Source: Brevibacillus fortis
GTDB taxonomy: Bacteria > Bacillota > Bacilli > Brevibacillales > Brevibacillaceae
NCBI RefSeq assembly: GCF_003013395.1
Contig: NZ_PXZM01000002.1
Location: 60,071 to 124,070 of the forward strand
Direction: 5' to 3'
DNA: 64,000 nt
In this document: positions 8,409 through 17,251 of the stretch, piece by piece
Numbering within the stretch: position 1 is the stretch's first letter
How the letters are laid out: every line of letters starts with the position of its first letter
Program-made: the position numbers and the translations under genes
The notes under the pieces: generated by a model
Seen by the model: only the letters and a program-made list of their open reading frames with translations
Database searches by the model: none
Told to the model about the DNA's origin: nothing

Positions 8409-9413
8409 TCATTCCCAAACGTTCGTGTTTTCGCCGATAGCTCGGTAGGCTTGGAAGTAGGACTGGGCTTCTTGAACCGGGAAGCAAGCTGCCGCATCAA
8501 TGACGTAGGACTGCCTCATCCCGCTAGCCAGCTCGGGTAACGGCAGCTCAGCAATGGTCGTTCCCACTGCATTCCCGATCACGAGCAAATCTGCATCCTT
8601 TACAGCGTCCTGCCACGAATCCCATAACGTCCAACCAGTCATCCTTTTGTTCGGAATTGGCTTGTCCTCCCCCTGGTACACCGCAACGTCTTTTTCAGCC
8701 AACCAGCCTACTGGCATTTGCTCCCATAGCGCATACTCTCCCCAAAGAACAATCCGCTGTATATTCGCTTTTTGTAGAACGAGCCTACATTCTTTTTCGA
8801 GCCATCGAGCTATGAGGGAAGAGTCTTGGCGGGAAGGGTATAGCCAGCCCTGACCGACCCGTTTGTCCATACCGAGCGCGCGACTAACTTGCAGCAGAGA
8901 AATTCCCTTCTCATCGCATCTGGCACCAAGTTCGATGTAAAACCGCTCCTTCCACGCCAAATAGCGAGGTAATTGCCGAAGCGCTTCATCCACTTCGCGC
9001 ATCCCGCATACCATTGTAACCAGAGAGTAACGAGCGAGCAGCTTACAGAGGAACCGCATCCATCTCCCATTGGGTTCCCCTCCAAGCAAAGCACGATCCC
9101 GGGTAAAAAACGCCATGCGAATGACCTCATGCTCCCCGGTATGCTCGTATTGGCTATGTAAAGTATTCGCCCAGTCGTAAGGCACGTCGCTTCCGTAGAC
9201 AAGTGTGAGCCATGGCCTCGTTCCCAGCTGTTGCTTCCTTTCCTGCAAAAGCTTGCCATCACTCTCTTTTGTCAGCAGAAATCCATCGGTGCCTTCTTGT
9301 ATGGCATCTGAGTTGCAAGCAACCAGCTCAATTCCACATGCTCCGAGTTCACTGCCGTGTCTGGTCACGACCTCCTCTGAAATAACCCACAGCCTCACGC
9401 TTTCCTTACACAA
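8409..9413 (-). CDS. Degenerate UDP-glucose/GDP-mannose dehydrogenase-like protein
   Basis: 334 residues. Two regions resemble the UDP-glucose 6-dehydrogenase family: the central helix and dimer region (FYIELGARCDEKG, then ALGMDKRVGQGWL) and the C-terminal UDP-binding domain (SWQDAVKDADLLVIGNA ... VIDAAACFP ... YRAIGE). However the N-terminal NAD Rossmann glycine motif is missing and the catalytic GGSCFPKD segment is replaced by YPSRQDSS, so the catalytic cysteine and lysine are absent. I therefore infer a non-catalytic descendant, possibly with a sporulation role since it sits directly upstream of gin on the same strand. Function unknown. Confidence 0.6.
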   Translation of the reverse strand: MCKESVRLWVISEEVVTRHGSELGACGIELVACNSDAIQEGTDGFLLTKESDGKLLQERKQQLGTRPWLTLVYGSDVPYDWANTLHSQYEHTGEHEVIRMAFFTRDRALLGGEPNGRWMRFLCKLLARYSLVTMVCGMREVDEALRQLPRYLAWKERFYIELGARCDEKGISLLQVSRALGMDKRVGQGWLYPSRQDSSLIARWLEKECRLVLQKANIQRIVLWGEYALWEQMPVGWLAEKDVAVYQGEDKPIPNKRMTGWTLWDSWQDAVKDADLLVIGNAVGTTIAELPLPELASGMRQSYVIDAAACFPVQEAQSYFQAYRAIGENTNVWE

Positions 9414-9476
9414 AGGACCTCCTCCTCATGGCATTTCATTCCTTTTATCCTTCCCATAAAAACATTCATTAAGAAA

Positions 9477-9511
9477 AAGCCGTCAGTCTAATCAGGTTAG
9501 ACAAACGGCTT
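9477..9511 (-). terminator. Minus-strand terminator upstream of the dehydrogenase-like gene
   Basis: AAGCCGT..GTCTAA - loop - TTAGAC..ACGGCTT, with the T-rich run (TTTTTCTT) only on the minus strand. There is no minus gene directly upstream of it; the nearest is bofA at 10158, so it may end the recR-bofA transcript after that has crossed the convergent gene at 9613-10140. Confidence 0.6.
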
Positions 9512-9612
9512 GTTTCATTCGTTGTATGAGCTTTCTCAAGATTTGCGACTGTGCGATAATAGAAACGCAGACTTTCATTCATCCAGACCGCTGTAAAAGG
9601 AAGTGACTTCTC

Positions 9613-10140
9613 ATGAAGGAAACCGCCGCCCATACGATCTATAGCTACAAACTGCTCTATCGTTTTCGCTGGCGATTCGTCGGCTACCTTTTTCAACTGT
9701 TGTTAATAGGCTTGTCCCTTATATCGCACTCTTTCATGCTCCAAGTCCCCGCTTATACGTTGATTGTGGCGTTAGCTATTCTACCCGTGATACCGATCAG
9801 TCATTTGGTCTTATTTCGACTGTATGCCCTTCTGCGCGGCCATAAGCCAATGACAACTGCCGATATGCTCGTCTCTCCGTGGTGGGGAGCAGGCTATCCG
9901 CTTCCCATCCCGCTATCTATTTATCGGGGCAGTGAGCTGACGGTAATCGTGGGAAGTATGGCAATAGCTGCCGGAGCTTATGTGTGGCTTTGGGAAGGAT
10001 ACGCGCTCACCTTGATCAGCGGAACGTTGATTGTCGCGCTGCCACGCCTCTTCGCCCTCCTAGCTTCCTTTCGTCAGCCAAGCCGTAGCCGGGTGAAATA
10101 CGAGGATCGCGGCGTTGCTTTTTTGCTTACCGATGGATAA
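9613..10140 (+). CDS. Multi-pass membrane protein, unknown function
   Basis: 175 residues. Four hydrophobic segments are visible at roughly 23-45, 47-72, 110-128 and 130-152, separated by short basic loops; the C-terminal 20 residues are basic and polar (RQPSRSRVKYEDRG). A perfect ribosome site AGGAAGTGA precedes ATG 9613. I do not recognise the family. It is the only rightward gene between gin and dnaX and is convergent with bofA, with 17 bases between their stops. Confidence 0.65.
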   Translation: MKETAAHTIYSYKLLYRFRWRFVGYLFQLLLIGLSLISHSFMLQVPAYTLIVALAILPVIPISHLVLFRLYALLRGHKPMTTADMLVSPWWGAGYPLPIPLSIYRGSELTVIVGSMAIAAGAYVWLWEGYALTLISGTLIVALPRLFALLASFRQPSRSRVKYEDRGVAFLLTDG

Positions 10141-10157
10141 ACCGAATCGATCCACCT

Positions 10158-10424
10158 TTACATAACCCATAGCTTGATGACTATCAACGCAGCCAATCCA
10201 GGCAATCGGAGAAGTCCAACGAGCAGAGCCGTCACCGGGTTGATCGGGATGTGGAAGTTAGCCAACTCTCCAACCAGATTAGTGAAAAACAGCAGTAGCG
10301 CGCCAATCACGACTTGCATGATCCCAAATCCAATCCACCTGATCGGGCCCGTGACAGATTTGCTGGCGACAATCACCAGCAAAATTCCAACTACAATCAG
10401 TGCTATAACCCACCCTGTAGTCAT
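10158..10424 (-). CDS. bofA: Pro-sigma-K processing inhibitor BofA
   Basis: 88 residues. BofA is a membrane protein of the sporulating cell's outer forespore membrane that, with SpoIVFA, inhibits the SpoIVFB protease until late. Two long hydrophobic segments (residues 5-22 and 28-50), then a re-entrant region with the conserved C-terminal NPVTALLVGLLRLPGLAALI stretch. The HIPIN segment before it is the conserved loop. Position after recR and yaaL follows B. subtilis. Confidence 0.9.
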   Translation of the reverse strand: MTTGWVIALIVVGILLVIVASKSVTGPIRWIGFGIMQVVIGALLLFFTNLVGELANFHIPINPVTALLVGLLRLPGLAALIVIKLWVM

Positions 10425-10435
10425 CGGCTTTCCTC

Positions 10436-10672
10436 CTATGCCTGTTGGCGATTCCTCTCGCGCTTTGCTTGCGCGAGCAAATACATATACCGTTTTTCGG
10501 TCACATGCAAATAATAAATGACATCATCCAGACCGCCATCCGGTTCACTGATCTCCACAAGATGGCGGGCATGCTGCCAGTCCATTCGCGCCTGATTGAC
10601 TGCTACATCCAAGCTCGCTTCATTCCATTCCACCACGTACCGCGCTTTTTTTCTCCACCTACTCACCTGCAA
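10436..10672 (-). CDS. yaaL: YaaL family protein (DUF2508)
   Basis: 78 residues, basic N-terminus then a helical core (NQARMDWQHARHLVEI ... DDVIYYLHVTEKRYMYLLAQ) diagnostic of the small YaaL/DUF2508 family. Function unknown. Twelve bases upstream of bofA, with which it is probably cotranscribed. No membrane segment. Confidence 0.85.
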   Translation of the reverse strand: MQVSRWRKKARYVVEWNEASLDVAVNQARMDWQHARHLVEISEPDGGLDDVIYYLHVTEKRYMYLLAQAKRERNRQQA

Positions 10673-10681
10673 GCTTCCCCC

Positions 10682-11659
10682 TCAGTGAAAGTAGTAAAGT
10701 ACTCCTGTCATGTTGTTCACCGCATGCAGCAAAACGGCTCCCCAGATCGATTGGTACCGATGTCGAACGAATCCGAGTAAAAGTCCAATGACAAAAAGCG
10801 GAGCGAACAGAGCGATATCCATGTGCAGGAGCCCAAACCAGAGACTGCTCAGGAAGATACCCACAATTGGCCCGTTTCTCTGAACCAGATAAGTCTGAAT
10901 CACGCCGCGAAACAAAATCTCCTCCGCAATCGGAACCAACATACCAATGACCAGAAGTGAGGTGAGCGCCGCCAAAATATCTGTTTCCTTCGCCTGCACA
11001 ATCTCTTTTTCGATCTGCTGTTCTCGCTCTGATGACAAAGACAGTCCAAGCCAGTCCGCAATCGGGTTCGTCACCACCGCATCCATCACCAGTGCAATCA
11101 AAAGAAACAGCGCAGCGAGCATCAACAGCATCCGGCCTAATCGTACAGGTCGGCGAACGCCGATTTCCCCCAGTCGTCCACGAAACCACAGCGGAATCAA
11201 AATCAAGAGGAATAGTTGAAAAATAGCTGATTCCAATATGCCTCCGATCGTGCCCGTGGAAAAGAAGGGACCTTCCAGTAGAAACCCATACAACAGCAGT
11301 ACGCCCGTTTGAAACACATGCAGCCAAGCTACAATATGCAACACATCATTCCCTGTAAGCTCGTCATATTGCCACAGCCATGACGTCGCCTGCCGTCTTT
11401 CTTTGAGCAAGCTCACAATGAAGCCAGCGGTCGCAATGAAGCTAAATACCGTTACTGCAAATGCAAGTAATCCTAGCCATACCTCCGGTTGCCCAACGGT
11501 GGTAGCGACCCACTTTCCGTCTTCTCCCTTGTGAAAACGAATCATGGATAACTCCGCAGCAAACATGAGCCAATACCCAATAAACAGCATGATCGCCCAC
11601 GGAGTGGACTTTTGTCGCCGTACCCCACTCGCAAGCGACAGTCCTGGTCCTGTCAGCAT
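10682..11659 (-). CDS. CPBP-family intramembrane metalloprotease
   Basis: 325 residues with about eight hydrophobic segments. The CPBP/ABI motifs are present in the C-terminal third: EEILFRG (paired Glu and Arg), then WFGLLHM with the metal-binding His and the final HAVNN motif. Members cleave or bind partners within membranes; the substrate here is unknown. It ends nine bases before yaaL, so it appears to be the first gene of a three-gene unit with yaaL and bofA; this insertion between recR and yaaL is not seen in B. subtilis. Confidence 0.85.
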   Translation of the reverse strand: MLTGPGLSLASGVRRQKSTPWAIMLFIGYWLMFAAELSMIRFHKGEDGKWVATTVGQPEVWLGLLAFAVTVFSFIATAGFIVSLLKERRQATSWLWQYDELTGNDVLHIVAWLHVFQTGVLLLYGFLLEGPFFSTGTIGGILESAIFQLFLLILIPLWFRGRLGEIGVRRPVRLGRMLLMLAALFLLIALVMDAVVTNPIADWLGLSLSSEREQQIEKEIVQAKETDILAALTSLLVIGMLVPIAEEILFRGVIQTYLVQRNGPIVGIFLSSLWFGLLHMDIALFAPLFVIGLLLGFVRHRYQSIWGAVLLHAVNNMTGVLYYFH

Positions 11660-11724
11660 CTCCTCACGCTCCTATTTCACTGTATGTCTCGTCCATTCAA
11701 AAAAGTCCGGCATTTCTATCAAGA

Positions 11725-12192
11725 TTACAAAGCTTTTATCTGTGCTTCTGCCACTTGCTTGAGATATTCATTGCGCGTTCGCAAAAACCGCGTCATATAC
11801 GCCTCCAAAAACATCCAATCAGCGAGCTTTCCCAACATACCCAACGGTGATGTGTAATCAAAAATATCAATCATCCTTGTCTGATTGTCCGTTATCGAAA
11901 TGAACTCATGCGTATGATGAAACCTTTTGAATGCACCCGCAACCATCTCATCCACGAAATAGCGCGGCTCCTCCATCTCTGTGATTTTCACCGTCAAATT
12001 CTGCTTGATACCGAAGTGAATGGCTTCCCATGTAACCGTCTCGCCCTGGTTTATCAGTCCGCTCGTTACTCCTCCAATCGCTCTCTCCTTCGTGCTCGCG
12101 GTCGATTCCATATGCAAATCAATGCTTCTGGCAGCATCGAAGCAAGCCTGTTGCGGTGCATGTATCAAAAACTCCATACGAATAACCGGCAT
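11725..12192 (-). CDS. SRPBCC/START-like ligand-binding protein
   Basis: 155 residues from ATG 12192, which follows AGGAGGAGG. Helix-grip fold signature: N-terminal strand IRMEFLIHAPQQACFDAAR, internal strands ending FKRFHHTHEFISI, and a long C-terminal helix (TRFLRTRNEYLKQVA). Family members bind hydrophobic ligands; this subfamily (cell-division-inhibitor/polyketide-cyclase-like) is unassigned. The open frame continues 36 residues upstream into the adjoining repeat element, which I do not count. Confidence 0.75.
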   Translation of the reverse strand: MPVIRMEFLIHAPQQACFDAARSIDLHMESTASTKERAIGGVTSGLINQGETVTWEAIHFGIKQNLTVKITEMEEPRYFVDEMVAGAFKRFHHTHEFISITDNQTRMIDIFDYTSPLGMLGKLADWMFLEAYMTRFLRTRNEYLKQVAEAQIKAL

Positions 12193-12275
12193 ACCGCATC
12201 CTCCTCCTAGAACGAAAAAAAGACAGGCAGCCCCCGTCTTCTTTTCTATCTTTATCGTACTATGTCTAGGACGAT

Positions 12276-12441
12276 ATTTAAAAAGTCGTCCTTTCAGCAC
12301 CGAGAAAGTGGCGAGATCCTGAAGAAGGAGGAGCGGAGTGTAGGGGACCTACATGAGCACCGGACTTCGAAGGTGAACGCCAATTTCGATGTCGAATGAT
12401 CATCTAGAACTACATCGTGATCAAAGGACGACTTTTTAAAT
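12276..12441. repeat. Palindrome-ended repeat element, 166 bp
   Basis: A 19-base perfect inverted repeat (12276-12294 and 12423-12441, core AAAAAGTCGTCCTTT) bounds 128 bases with no open frame. Inside is a six-pair hairpin TGTAGG-gga-CCTACA (12339-12353) and purine-rich GAAGGAGGAG. The right end abuts the recR stop (6 bases). Only one copy is in this window. It looks like a non-autonomous dispersed element or a structured RNA. The left arm can also fold locally with AGGACGA at 12268-12274. Confidence 0.6.
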
Positions 12442-12446
12442 TTCCT

Positions 12447-13043
12447 TTATAGGTCGCGTCTGCCTTCCAATGCTTTGGTCAGCGTGACTTCATCGGCGTA
12501 CTCCAAATCTCCACCGACTGGCAAGCCATGCGCGATACGTGTCACGCGAATGCCAAAAGGTTTAATCAGCCGGGAAATGTACATCGCTGTCGCTTCCCCT
12601 TCGATATTCGGATTGGTCGCCAAAATGACTTCCTTCACCTGCTCGTCACCGAGGCGCTTCAACAGGTCAGGAATGCGAATATCCTCCGGTCCGATCCCAT
12701 CCATAGGAGAAATCGCCCCGTGCAAAACGTGATAATACCCTTCAAACTCTCTCGTCTTCTCCATCGCTACCACATCTCGCGGCTCTTGCACCACACAGAT
12801 GATCGAGCCGTCGCGACGTTTGTCCCGACAAATATGACACGGGTCGAGATCGGTAATATTGTTGCAGACCGAGCAGTAATGAAGCTGACGTTTGGCATTG
12901 ACCAATGCTTTTGCCAGATCAAGCACGTCGTCCTCTTTCATATTGAGCACAAAAAAGGCAAGCCGCCCAGCCGTTTTGGGACCGATGCCAGGCAATTTCA
13001 TAAAACCATCAATGAGCTTTGAGACCGGTTCTGGATAAAACAT
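12447..13043 (-). CDS. recR: Recombination mediator RecR
   Basis: 198 residues, full length. RecR with RecF and RecO loads RecA on gapped DNA. Helix-hairpin-helix near the N-terminus ([17 protein letters not shown]), four-cysteine zinc finger ([16 protein letters not shown]), Toprim domain ([18 protein letters not shown]) and the C-terminal IARGLPVGG-type Walker B-like motif ([14 protein letters not shown]). Twenty-eight bases downstream of ebfC, in the conserved dnaX-ebfC-recR unit. Confidence 0.96.
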   Translation of the reverse strand: MFYPEPVSKLIDGFMKLPGIGPKTAGRLAFFVLNMKEDDVLDLAKALVNAKRQLHYCSVCNNITDLDPCHICRDKRRDGSIICVVQEPRDVVAMEKTREFEGYYHVLHGAISPMDGIGPEDIRIPDLLKRLGDEQVKEVILATNPNIEGEATAMYISRLIKPFGIRVTRIAHGLPVGGDLEYADEVTLTKALEGRRDL

Positions 13044-13071
13044 CGCCTACTCCTCTTTTCCTGCCCAATTT

Positions 13072-13392
13072 TTAGAACAGGCCTGGGATGTTCATGCCTC
13101 CGGTAAATTTGCCCATTTCCTTGCCTACCATCTCGTCTGCTTTGCGCAGTGCATCGTTCACAGCAGTGAGCACCAGGTCTTGCAGCATTTCTACATCTTC
13201 AGGGTCTACTACTTCTGGCTTGATCACGATGTCTTTGATTTGCTTATGTCCATCGATTTTCACAGTGATAGCACCGCCACCAGCAGAGCCTTCCACGATT
13301 CTATCTTTCAAGCCTTCTTGCGCTTTTTGCATTTCTTCCTGCATTTTTTTCACTTGCTTCATCATTTGTTGCATTTGCTGCATGTTTTTCAT
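13072..13392 (-). CDS. ebfC: Nucleoid-associated protein EbfC/YbaB
   Basis: 106 residues. Small dimeric DNA-binding protein. N-terminal Met/Gln/Lys-rich coiled helix ([20 protein letters not shown]), core strands with [18 protein letters not shown] and the C-terminal PGLF tail. Size and neighbours (dnaX, recR) match YaaK of B. subtilis. Thirty-six bases separate it from dnaX. Confidence 0.93.
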   Translation of the reverse strand: MKNMQQMQQMMKQVKKMQEEMQKAQEGLKDRIVEGSAGGGAITVKIDGHKQIKDIVIKPEVVDPEDVEMLQDLVLTAVNDALRKADEMVGKEMGKFTGGMNIPGLF

Positions 13393-13428
13393 TGAGGTAT
13401 CCTCCCTAAATGGTTATGAGTGTATGAT

Positions 13429-15126
13429 TTAGTCTTTCACTTCAACAAGACCTTCTCCGACGAGCTTGATGGCTTCCGCCAAAAACGGGTCTTCTTCCGG
13501 CTCATCAGAAGCGTCTTTTTGACCAACCTGCTGGTCTACACTTTGCCACTCTTCCTCCATGACAGACAAGAGCTGCAGGGGCTTGCCCAGCACCGTAGAC
13601 ATAACGCGCTCGATCACGCTCCGAAGCTCTGCCTCCATCGTCTTATCGCAATGGATGGCACTGTTGAAGGTTACGACAACGGCATCATTGCCGGCAGCAA
13701 CCGGTTGACCATTGACTAGCCAAGCCTGGTACTGGATCTTGATCTTTTTCAGTTCAGTCAATATTTGACTCCACTGCCCGCGTACCTGTCTCGTCAAATT
13801 CTCATCCATGGCCTTCGCGACTTCCCTGACTCTATTCAGCGGGGTTCGTGAACCACCAGAAGCCGCAGCTATGCGCCTTGGCTCGTTCTTGCGCGTTTCC
13901 TCGGCCTTTTGCTGGCCGGGAATACTCACCTGACCTTGCATCACTTGAACCAAACGCTCTTCCAAAACGCGGATACGATTGGACATCGCGGTCAGTTCCT
14001 CGCTGTTAACCGGTGAGGCTCCCATAGATTCTGTCGCATTTGCAGTAGGCTGGCACATTTTGACAAGGGTCAGTTCAACCAGCACCCTCGCATAGGTCGA
14101 CCATTTTAATTGCGACAAAGCCTGATTGCAGGTCTCAATCGCTGCGTAAAGCGCCGGAAACGAGTACAGGTTTGCAACCTCTGCAAACTGCTCATCAATC
14201 ATGGTCCGCTCGACAATCTCTTCTAACTGCGGCGCTGTCTTTAATAACAGCATATCGCGGTAATAGTAGAGGAAATCGTGCAGGAACTGCTCTGGGTCCT
14301 TCCCTTGCACCATGACTCTATCAAATTGCTCCATGACCTCGGCAACATCGTTTTCGGCAATATGTCGCGCAAGCACAGAAAAGTAAGATTGGGCAACTGT
14401 GCCCGTAATCTGCATAATATCACTAGCACGAACCTCGTCCTTGCTATAGCTAATCGCTTGGTCCAACAAGCTAAGAGCATCACGGGCTCCACCTTCAGCC
14501 ATCTTCGCTACGAGCTGCAGGGCCTGCTCCTCCACCTGCACCCCTTGTGATTGGCAAATCCCTTGCAAAAGATTGACCATCACTTTCAGCGGGATTCGGT
14601 GAAAATCAAAGCGCTGACAACGAGAGATAATCGTCGCTGGCAGCTTGTGCGGCTCTGTCGTCGCCAAAATGAATATGACGTGGGACGGCGGCTCTTCGAG
14701 GGTTTTTAACAAAGCGTTAAATGCCTCTGTCGTCAGCATATGCACCTCATCGATGATGTACACTTTATACCTGACGTCGCTCGGGGCAAATTTCACTTTG
14801 TCGCGAATGTCGCGGATCTCTTCAACACCACGGTTGGATGCCGCGTCAATTTCCAGCACATCCGTTACAGAACCGTTGGAGATGGCTCTACACGTATCGC
14901 ATTGATTACATGGCTCGCCATCTATGGGCTGCTCGCAGTTCACTGCTTTCGCCATAATTTTGGCTGCACTTGTTTTTCCCGTACCTCGGGGACCGTTGAA
15001 TAAATAGGCATGGGACAGCCTATTTTCGCGTAAAGCATTACGCAAGGTTGTCGTAACATGCTCTTGTCCGACTACGTCTTGAAAAGTCTGCGGTCGGTAT
15101 ACGCGGTATAGCGCGGTATAAGCCAT
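13429..15126 (-). CDS. dnaX: DNA polymerase III gamma/tau subunit
   Basis: 565 residues, essentially the length of B. subtilis DnaX (563). Clamp-loader ATPase. Walker A GPRGTGKTSAAK, zinc module (CEQPIDGEPCNQCDTC), Walker B DEVHML and SRC sensor in the first 200 residues; helical lid to about 360; C-terminal tau region after a Gln/Arg-rich linker. I see no clear slippery heptamer, so a single long product is likely as in B. subtilis. Start ATG 15126. Confidence 0.96.
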   Translation of the reverse strand: MAYTALYRVYRPQTFQDVVGQEHVTTTLRNALRENRLSHAYLFNGPRGTGKTSAAKIMAKAVNCEQPIDGEPCNQCDTCRAISNGSVTDVLEIDAASNRGVEEIRDIRDKVKFAPSDVRYKVYIIDEVHMLTTEAFNALLKTLEEPPSHVIFILATTEPHKLPATIISRCQRFDFHRIPLKVMVNLLQGICQSQGVQVEEQALQLVAKMAEGGARDALSLLDQAISYSKDEVRASDIMQITGTVAQSYFSVLARHIAENDVAEVMEQFDRVMVQGKDPEQFLHDFLYYYRDMLLLKTAPQLEEIVERTMIDEQFAEVANLYSFPALYAAIETCNQALSQLKWSTYARVLVELTLVKMCQPTANATESMGASPVNSEELTAMSNRIRVLEERLVQVMQGQVSIPGQQKAEETRKNEPRRIAAASGGSRTPLNRVREVAKAMDENLTRQVRGQWSQILTELKKIKIQYQAWLVNGQPVAAGNDAVVVTFNSAIHCDKTMEAELRSVIERVMSTVLGKPLQLLSVMEEEWQSVDQQVGQKDASDEPEEDPFLAEAIKLVGEGLVEVKD

Positions 15127-15266
15127 GTTCGTGTGACACTCCCCATCTGCACAGTCCTCTTCTATATCCTATTCAGTATACACGATTGCCACCGTTCGTA
15201 CAAAGTGAACGGACATGTCTCACAGAAAAACGCCCCGTTCACAATTGTGCGGGACGCATTCTACTC

Positions 15267-16700
15267 CTAATACGGCAACATGATATGGAAGGTCGTCCCA
15301 AACCCTTTGGAGGAGACACGGATTTGACCGCCAATATCGTGAATGATTTTTTGGCAGACAGACAATCCGAGCCCTGTCCCTTCCTCTTTTGTCGTAAAAA
15401 ACGGATCAAAAATCTTATCAATAATGTAAAGCGGGATGCCTGGACCCGTATCGTGGATATCGATACTCACTTTGTCGCCATCCGGATCAAAATGATGGGA
15501 AATCCGAAGCGACCCTTGCTCTCCCATTGCTTCTATTCCATTTTTGCAGATATTAATGAACACTTGCTTCAACAGCTCGGTATCTCCGACAACCATCGGA
15601 AGCTTGCCGCGCGAGGCAAATTGGACATCAATTCCGTACAAATTCGCCTGTGACTCGACGATCGGCAAAATTTCTTCAAAAACGGTATTTAAGTCGACCA
15701 TGGAATATTGAATATTACGCGGCTTGCTCAATAGTAGGAATTCACTGACTAAAGAATTGATACGATTGATTTCGGTGAGCATGATTTCGGTGTACGTTTT
15801 CTCCCTTTCCATGCCGCTGTCACCGAATGTCTTGAGGAACATTTGCAGAAATCCTTTGATCGAGGTAAGTGGATTGCGAATCTCGTGCGCTGTACCAGCA
15901 GCAATTTGCCCGATCATCGCCAAGCGTTCATTCCGCTCGAGCTTTTGGGCGAAGGATCGCAGGTTTGTAATGTCTTTGAAAAGAATAAACGCTCCTACTG
16001 TTTTCCCTGATTCGTCTTGGAGTGTATTTGCGTCGACAATCAGCTCATAGCGTTGGTTGTCATTGGTCCAGGAAGTTGCGACATTTTGCAGCTTCACGCC
16101 TTCCAACAGTTCTTTTTTAATAAACCGATGTGGTTCGGGGATGCCGCTAAATACTTGATCGACGTGTTTATTGATGACGTCCAGTCTCTCCATACCCAGC
16201 AGCTTGCACGCTGTCTGACTGGCTTCGATAATGATCGATTTCTCGTCGAGGATAAACAAGCCCATGCTTGTATCATAGGTCAGTTTGGTCAGCAATCGTT
16301 GCGACAAAAGCTGGTCGCTTTCTTTTGCCAGTTGGGGAAAATGGATCATGTACAGAATCTCTTCTGCTTGCTGAGCCATGATCATGACAGATGTGTTCCT
16401 GCATCTCCCCTGTTTATCACACCATTCCAGTTCGACCTCACCTTTGGTTCCCACTTCTTCTTCCATTCGCAAATATTCCTGATACAGGTGCTCCATGGAA
16501 CCTCGATGGCGAAGAAGAGTGCTGATAGGCTGATTAACAAGTTGATCGCGTGAAAATCCGGTTACACGAAGCAGTTGTTCGTTGACCTCCACGATACTAC
16601 CCGCTTGATTCACCAATAAAACGGCAGTAGGCAGTTGATGCATGAACCGCTGCAATCGACCGGACGAGCCAACGAGATGTAACGACGAAAGTGCACTCAT
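15267..16700 (-). CDS. PAS-PAS sensor histidine kinase
   Basis: 477 residues, no membrane segment, so a cytosolic sensor. First PAS about 15-110 (LLVNQAGSIVEVNEQLLRVTG), second PAS about 135-245, HisKA with AGTAHEIRNPLTS (His about 272), then HATPase_c with N box (NICKNGIEAM), G1 DTGPGIP, F FDPFFTTKEEG and G2 GTGLGLS. The layout resembles sporulation-type phosphorelay kinases (KinA/KinB/KinE class). No response regulator lies nearby, an orphan-kinase arrangement also typical of those. Sits between dnaX and the SRP RNA, where B. subtilis has none. Confidence 0.88.
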   Translation of the reverse strand: MSALSSLHLVGSSGRLQRFMHQLPTAVLLVNQAGSIVEVNEQLLRVTGFSRDQLVNQPISTLLRHRGSMEHLYQEYLRMEEEVGTKGEVELEWCDKQGRCRNTSVMIMAQQAEEILYMIHFPQLAKESDQLLSQRLLTKLTYDTSMGLFILDEKSIIIEASQTACKLLGMERLDVINKHVDQVFSGIPEPHRFIKKELLEGVKLQNVATSWTNDNQRYELIVDANTLQDESGKTVGAFILFKDITNLRSFAQKLERNERLAMIGQIAAGTAHEIRNPLTSIKGFLQMFLKTFGDSGMEREKTYTEIMLTEINRINSLVSEFLLLSKPRNIQYSMVDLNTVFEEILPIVESQANLYGIDVQFASRGKLPMVVGDTELLKQVFINICKNGIEAMGEQGSLRISHHFDPDGDKVSIDIHDTGPGIPLYIIDKIFDPFFTTKEEGTGLGLSVCQKIIHDIGGQIRVSSKGFGTTFHIMLPY

Positions 16701-16881
16701 AGCTTGTCCCTCCTGGCCTATGACGTATTTTGAAAGGAAAGAAACCGAAATCCTTTCCGCCTATTATGAAAATTCGTGAAAACGCTCTCGAAACCTTCAT
16801 TCTCTCCACATGAAAAGCATGGAAATGTTTCGCTAGTTATCGCCAAATTCCAACAAAAAATAATTGGATCGCAAAATAAAA

Positions 16882-16911
16882 ATAGCATGCTTCCCTTTGG
16901 AAGCATGCTAT
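16882..16911 (-). terminator. SRP RNA terminator
   Basis: ATAGCATGCTTCC - 4-base loop - GGAAGCATGCTAT, perfect 13-pair stem followed by TTTTTATTTT on the minus strand. Confidence 0.85.
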
Positions 16912-16926
16912 CTGTACATGCGTGAT

Positions 16927-17199
16927 AAGTACCGTGCACCTATCTTCGATAATCCTTATCCGAGCGTTACTTATGGTAGCAGCTCAGAGCAGGCTACCCT
17001 GCGGCACACGCGATGATCCACTTATGGCTGCTTCCTTCCGGACCTGACCAGATTCATGGGTTCGCGTTGCACAGGACCCGCTCCTCAACACCGCCGCCAT
17101 AAGGCAGCCTCACATAAGAAAACCTAGGATAGGAATTCAACCCTGCTATTGCGGATTGCAGGTTACAGGGCACCGCAACCTCCCCGTCTAGCACGGTAG
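16927..17199 (-). ncRNA. ffs: Signal recognition particle RNA (long, Bacillus type)
   Basis: About 273 nucleotides. The apical domain carries the conserved GGTCAGGTCCGGAAGGAAGC and the GGGTCCTGTGCAACGCGAAC tetraloop-flanking sequences, and the 5' region (GTGCTAGACGGGGAGGTTGC) gives the Alu-domain start of the 6S-like scRNA. The 5' TACCGTGC pairs with the 3' GCACGGTA, defining the ends. It partners Ffh in membrane targeting of nascent proteins. Promoter and terminator are both visible (separate entries). Confidence 0.95.
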
Positions 17200-17203
17200 A
17201 CTT

Positions 17204-17232
17204 AGAATACCAAAGTTAATAGCCGATAGCAA
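17204..17232 (-). promoter_or_regulatory. SRP RNA promoter
   Basis: -35 TTGCTA (17227-17232), 17-base spacer, -10 TATTCT (17204-17209), read on the minus strand. Transcription would start about base 17198, at the first bases of the RNA. Confidence 0.65.
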
Positions 17233-17251
17233 GGAGTAAAGCTATCCAGTG

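Noticed and set aside
9469..9696. 75-codon minus-strand frame
   Set aside because: Ends inside the terminator hairpin and overlaps the start of the plus-strand membrane-protein gene.
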